In this document: in pieces, positions 5,321 to 8,160 of the stretch
Numbering within the stretch: the first letter of the stretch is position 1
Layout of the letters: every line of letters starts with the position of its first letter
From: an uncultured Alphaproteobacteria bacterium
Lineage (GTDB): Bacteria; Pseudomonadota; Alphaproteobacteria; Micavibrionales; Micavibrionaceae
Reading direction: 5' to 3'
NCBI GenBank assembly: GCA_937124505.1
Contig: CAKZKV010000338.1
Span: 1-8,160 of the forward strand
Length of the DNA: 8,160 nt
The notes under the pieces: generated by a model
What the model was told of the DNA's origin: nothing
What the model saw: the letters and a program-made list of their open reading frames with translations, nothing else
Database searches by the model: none
Translations under genes and position numbers: made by a program

Positions 5321-5870
5321 GGGTCAAAATCATTTTTATATAAAACGTCCGGTTGCACTGGTTGGAATGCCAGGCTCAGGAAAGTCAACTATAGGCAGAA
5401 AACTGGCGCGAATACTCAATTTTCGTTTTATTGATTCGGATGAACTGATTGAGCAGGAAGCGGGCAAAAAAATTTCTGATATTTTTAAGGACTCGGGAGA
5501 AAGTACTTTTCGTGCTATGGAAATGAGTACTATTCTCAATATTCTGGAAACTGAAGATGTGCCTTATATTCTTTCAACAGGTGGAGGGGCTGTCATTACG
5601 CCGGACATTTATAATGCGCTGCAACAAAAAACCATATTGGTTTATTTTAATGTCTCGACAGAAGAATTATGGCGCAGGCTGGCATTGGAGAAGGATTACA
5701 TAAGTCGGCCATTATTGAGCCAGACCGATGACCATCCCAAAAAACGGCTTGAAGAGTTGATGGAAAAACGAAGCGCTGTTTATGGCCAGTCGCATATTGT
5801 CATTGATTGTGATGGTAAAGAGCCGGGAGATATTGTAGAGGAAACTATACAAAAAATCGGAGACCTATGA
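5313..5870 (+). CDS. aroK: Shikimate kinase
   Basis: Phosphorylates shikimate at the 3-hydroxyl using ATP, the fifth step of the shikimate pathway to chorismate, in the cytoplasm. The 185-residue NMP-kinase-fold protein shows the P-loop GMPGSGKST (18-26), shikimate-binding D43 in DSDE, R67 in GESTFRAME (62-70), the GGG loop (90-92), the lid arginine R132 in SRPLL, and R153 in EKRSAVY. Length is slightly above the 170-175 residue norm because of about 11 residues before the first strand. The ATG at 5313 is the only plausible start; no SD is visible. Its promoter must overlap the divergent short ORF. The stop overlaps the aroB ATG (ATGA at 5867-5870), so the two enzymes are translationally coupled, as is usual for aroKB. 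Confidence 0.96.
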   Translation: MYKGQNHFYIKRPVALVGMPGSGKSTIGRKLARILNFRFIDSDELIEQEAGKKISDIFKDSGESTFRAMEMSTILNILETEDVPYILSTGGGAVITPDIYNALQQKTILVYFNVSTEELWRRLALEKDYISRPLLSQTDDHPKKRLEELMEKRSAVYGQSHIVIDCDGKEPGDIVEETIQKIGDL

Positions 5871-6970
5871 CAAATTATCAACACCTGGATGTTCCCTTGC
5901 CGCAAAGCCCTTATGCCATATACATGGGGAAAGGCCTTTTAAGTGCGATAGACTCGTTTATTCCTGATACACACCGCAATGCTGCGCGTTATTTTATTTG
6001 TGACGAGAATACGCAGATCTATGCGCGACAAATTGCGAGTGATAATCCAATCTTTGTCGTTCCGGCGGGAGAGCAGGCGAAATCCTTCTCAGTATTTCAA
6101 AATGTTTTGTCATTTTTACTGGATCATAAAATTGACCGTAAGTCCCTCGTATTTGCTGTCGGGGGCGGCGTTGTCGGCGATCTGGCAGGATTTGCGGCGG
6201 CCAGTGTCTTGCGTGGCGTACCTGTTATTCAGGTTCCGACAACCCTGTTATCTATGGTGGATAGTTCTGTGGGAGGAAAGACGGGAATCAATATGCCGCA
6301 GGGGAAAAACCTCGTCGGCGCTTTTCACCAGCCCTCTGCTGTGATCTGTGATTTCGACGTTTTAAAGACCCTGCCGGAAAGAGAGTTGAAAGCTGGATAT
6401 GCTGAAACGCTGAAATACGCCTTATTGGGCGATGCAGGCTTTTTTGACTGGCTGGAAGAAAATGGCAAGGATGTTTTGAACCTTAATCTGGAAGGATTGT
6501 CTCATGCCGTGAGACGCTCCTGCGAGATGAAAGCAGACATCGTTATTGCGGATGAAAAGGAAACCTCCGGCCAGCGGGCCTTGCTAAATCTTGGACATAC
6601 GTTCGCCCATGCCTTTGAAGCCGTGATGAAATATGACGGACGTTTGTTACATGGGGAAGCTGTCTCGGTCGGAATGCTCTGCGCCATAGAGCTTTCCGTA
6701 CGAAAAGGTCTGATGAGCGCACAAAACGTGGAGAGGGTTGCGCAGCATATTGGTAATCTGAACCTTAAAAAAACGATATCTGATATAGGGTTGCCGGATG
6801 ATATTAAAGCAGAATCTTTACTGTCTTTGATGTATGGAGATAAGAAAGTCCAGTCCGGGAAAATCAACTTTATCCTGATGAAGGGAATTGGCGAGGCGTT
6901 TATGACCAATGATATTCAAGACGATGACGTTCTGGCGCTGCTAAAGGATATGATGGAGCCTTTTCAATAG
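5867..6970 (+). CDS. aroB: 3-dehydroquinate synthase
   Basis: Converts DAHP to 3-dehydroquinate, the second step of the shikimate pathway, using bound NAD+ and a divalent metal. The 367-residue protein has the usual length. The N-terminal NAD-binding domain carries PAGEQAKS (66-73) and GGGVVGDLAGFAA (99-111); the linker carries PTTLLSMVDSSVGGKTGIN (124-142); the C-terminal domain carries the metal ligands E180 (KAGYAE), H244 (NLGHTFAHAFE, 241-251) and H262 (LLHGEAVSVGM, 260-270). All catalytic residues are present. The ATG overlaps the aroK stop; GGAG (5859-5862) lies 4 bases upstream, rather close, so re-initiation by coupled ribosomes is likely. A CNNM-family gene follows after 64 bases. 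No terminator is seen after aroB. Confidence 0.97.
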   Translation: MTNYQHLDVPLPQSPYAIYMGKGLLSAIDSFIPDTHRNAARYFICDENTQIYARQIASDNPIFVVPAGEQAKSFSVFQNVLSFLLDHKIDRKSLVFAVGGGVVGDLAGFAAASVLRGVPVIQVPTTLLSMVDSSVGGKTGINMPQGKNLVGAFHQPSAVICDFDVLKTLPERELKAGYAETLKYALLGDAGFFDWLEENGKDVLNLNLEGLSHAVRRSCEMKADIVIADEKETSGQRALLNLGHTFAHAFEAVMKYDGRLLHGEAVSVGMLCAIELSVRKGLMSAQNVERVAQHIGNLNLKKTISDIGLPDDIKAESLLSLMYGDKKVQSGKINFILMKGIGEAFMTNDIQDDDVLALLKDMMEPFQ

Positions 6971-7034
6971 GGCATGAAGCACAACTAAAAAATATCGCTT
7001 CGCAAGAACCAGTATTCCCTGTAAATAATGTATC
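6971..7034 (+). promoter_or_regulatory. Gap before the CNNM gene with weak promoter-like boxes
   Basis: TTCGCA (6999-7004), 17 bases, TAAATA (7022-7027), then 7 bases to the ATG at 7035. The -35 matches four of six consensus bases, the -10 three. There is no Shine-Dalgarno before that ATG. A second ATG at 7028 is out of frame. The downstream gene may simply be read through from aroB. Confidence 0.2.
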
Positions 7035-8160
7035 ATGGACTTATTATTTCCCATTTTGGCGATTTTATTTTTGCTGGCGTTATCCGGCTTTTTTTCCGGC
7101 TCCGAAACCGCTCTAACCGCAGCTTCCAGCATCCGTATGCAGAACAAGGAGAAGGAGGGCAATAAAAAGGCCGCCCTTGTGAACCGAATCCGCGACAAAA
7201 AAGACCGGATGATCGGTGCCTTGTTGCTGGGCAATAACCTTGTGAACATTCTGGCTTCGGCTCTTGCAACGTCCGTCCTGATAAAATTATTCGGAGAGGC
7301 AGGGGTCGTATACGCCACGCTGGTCATGACACTGCTGGTTCTGATTTTTGCGGAAGTTCTCCCCAAGACATATGCCCTGCATAACGCCAACACGATGAGC
7401 CTTCATATCGCGCCGATTTTAAATCCCGCGATCAAGATATTGGCGCCTGTCGTGGATGCCGTGACATGGATTGTGCGCCTTGTGTTGAAAATGTTTGGTG
7501 TTGATATCTCCATGGTGCAGCAAGGGTCTCACCTTGAACTATTGCGCGGTGTCATTGATATGCATGAAGGAGAAGAAAAAGAAGTTGTAGAGCAACGGGC
7601 AATGCTGCGTTCGATTCTCGATCTGGCGGATGTGGAAATTTCTGAAATCATGACGCACCGCAAAAACGTGGAAATGGTGGACGTTGAAAAACCCATTCAG
7701 GAAATTATCGACGATATTCTGGCAAGCCCCTATACACGCTTGCCGCTTTATGCAGGCACGCCTGAAAATATAGTGGGATTATTACATATCAAGCATCTCC
7801 TGCGTGAAATGCTGCATCAAAAAGGGAAAATTGAAAATATCAGCTTGTCTGAGTTAGCCGCCGACCCCTGGTTTATCCCGGACACGACGCCGCTTTACGA
7901 CCAATTGCAGGCCTTCCGCGAACGCAAGGAACATTTTTCTCTGATTGTTGATGAATATGGAGATCTGCAGGGGATTGTAACGCTTGAAGATATTCTGGAG
8001 GAAATCGTCGGGGAAATAGACGATGAGCATGATCTTCCCGTTGCCGGTGTCCGTCCCTTGCCGGATGGCAGTTATCTGATTGACGGGACTGTGACCATCC
8101 GCGACCTGAACCGGGCCTATGAATGGAACCTGCCTGATGAGAATTATTCAACGCTGGCTG
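7035..8160 (+). CDS. CNNM/HlyC-CorC family membrane protein, C-terminus cut by window edge
   Basis: Bacterial relatives of CNNM/CorB-CorC proteins, which are linked to Mg2+ or Co2+ transport; older annotations call them hemolysin-like. The visible 375 residues show an N-terminal DUF21 membrane domain: TM1 (3-22), [13 protein letters not shown] (20-32), [14 protein letters not shown] (66-79), further helices at about 90-108 with [11 protein letters not shown] (105-115), and 125-153. A CBS pair follows, with [12 protein letters not shown] (205-216) in the first and [20 protein letters not shown] (300-319) in the second. From about residue 335 the small CorC/HlyC C-terminal domain begins ([15 protein letters not shown], 345-359) and is cut off. 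ATG 7035 begins directly at TM1, as in relatives. It lies 64 bp after aroB; this order is frequent in alphaproteobacteria. Ion specificity cannot be read from sequence. Confidence 0.93.
   Translation, partial: MDLLFPILAILFLLALSGFFSGSETALTAASSIRMQNKEKEGNKKAALVNRIRDKKDRMIGALLLGNNLVNILASALATSVLIKLFGEAGVVYATLVMTLLVLIFAEVLPKTYALHNANTMSLHIAPILNPAIKILAPVVDAVTWIVRLVLKMFGVDISMVQQGSHLELLRGVIDMHEGEEKEVVEQRAMLRSILDLADVEISEIMTHRKNVEMVDVEKPIQEIIDDILASPYTRLPLYAGTPENIVGLLHIKHLLREMLHQKGKIENISLSELAADPWFIPDTTPLYDQLQAFRERKEHFSLIVDEYGDLQGIVTLEDILEEIVGEIDDEHDLPVAGVRPLPDGSYLIDGTVTIRDLNRAYEWNLPDENYSTLA

Noticed and set aside
6502..6909. 135-codon open frame on the minus strand
   Set aside because: It lies wholly inside aroB, which is intact and family-matching; no neighbouring minus-strand gene supports it.
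6941..7393. 150-codon open frame on the minus strand
   Set aside because: It is antisense to the end of aroB and to the membrane domain of the CNNM gene; Arg/Ser-rich translation with no family likeness.
7873..8151. 92-codon open frame on the minus strand
   Set aside because: It is antisense to the second CBS domain of the CNNM gene, which reads cleanly on the plus strand.

Overview
The window (about 8.2 kb, moderate GC with AT-rich intergenic regions) is core chromosome of an alphaproteobacterium. The evidence is the set of families and their linkage: CobT-CobS-DnaJ-like next to BolA, AccA beside XerD, and AroK-AroB followed by a CBS-domain CNNM/HlyC-type membrane protein. These two blocks are familiar neighbours in alphaproteobacterial genomes. 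The RHH_4-type ribbon-helix-helix protein is also typical of that class. I cannot place it below class level. I see no phage, transposon, CRISPR array, tRNA or rRNA.

Layout. Minus strand 2187-1: a DnaJ-domain protein, CobS and the first 173 residues of CobT, which runs off the left edge. Plus strand 2243-2983: BolA, divergent from the DnaJ gene across a 55-bp gap, then a small ribbon-helix-helix protein. Minus strand 4992-2993: XerD, a strong terminator, then AccA, which converges on the ribbon-helix-helix gene. 4993-5312 is AT-rich; within it, on the minus strand at 5285-5157, lies a 42-codon ORF encoding a probable single-pass membrane peptide. Plus strand 5313-8160: AroK, AroB (ATGA overlap) and a CNNM/HlyC-CorC family protein that runs off the right edge.

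Functions. CobS and CobT are the AAA+ and VWA-type subunits that with CobN insert cobalt during aerobic cobalamin synthesis; no CobN is in view. AroK and AroB are two shikimate-pathway steps made from one coupled transcript. AccA is half of the carboxyltransferase of acetyl-CoA carboxylase (fatty acid synthesis). XerD resolves chromosome dimers. BolA is an Fe-S/glutaredoxin partner and regulator.

The most useful non-obvious observations are: (1) the short membrane ORF between xerD and aroK; (2) a repeated upstream architecture at four minus-strand genes (dnaJ-like, cobS, accA and the short ORF): a TTGT-type -35 box, a TANNNT-like -10 box, then ATG only 6-8 bases later with no good Shine-Dalgarno, which points to leaderless mRNAs; (3) an accA promoter that seems to lie inside the xerD terminator; (4) overlapping face-to-face -10 boxes between dnaJ and bolA. 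Nothing here looks like a wholly new multi-gene system; most of the window is conserved housekeeping DNA.
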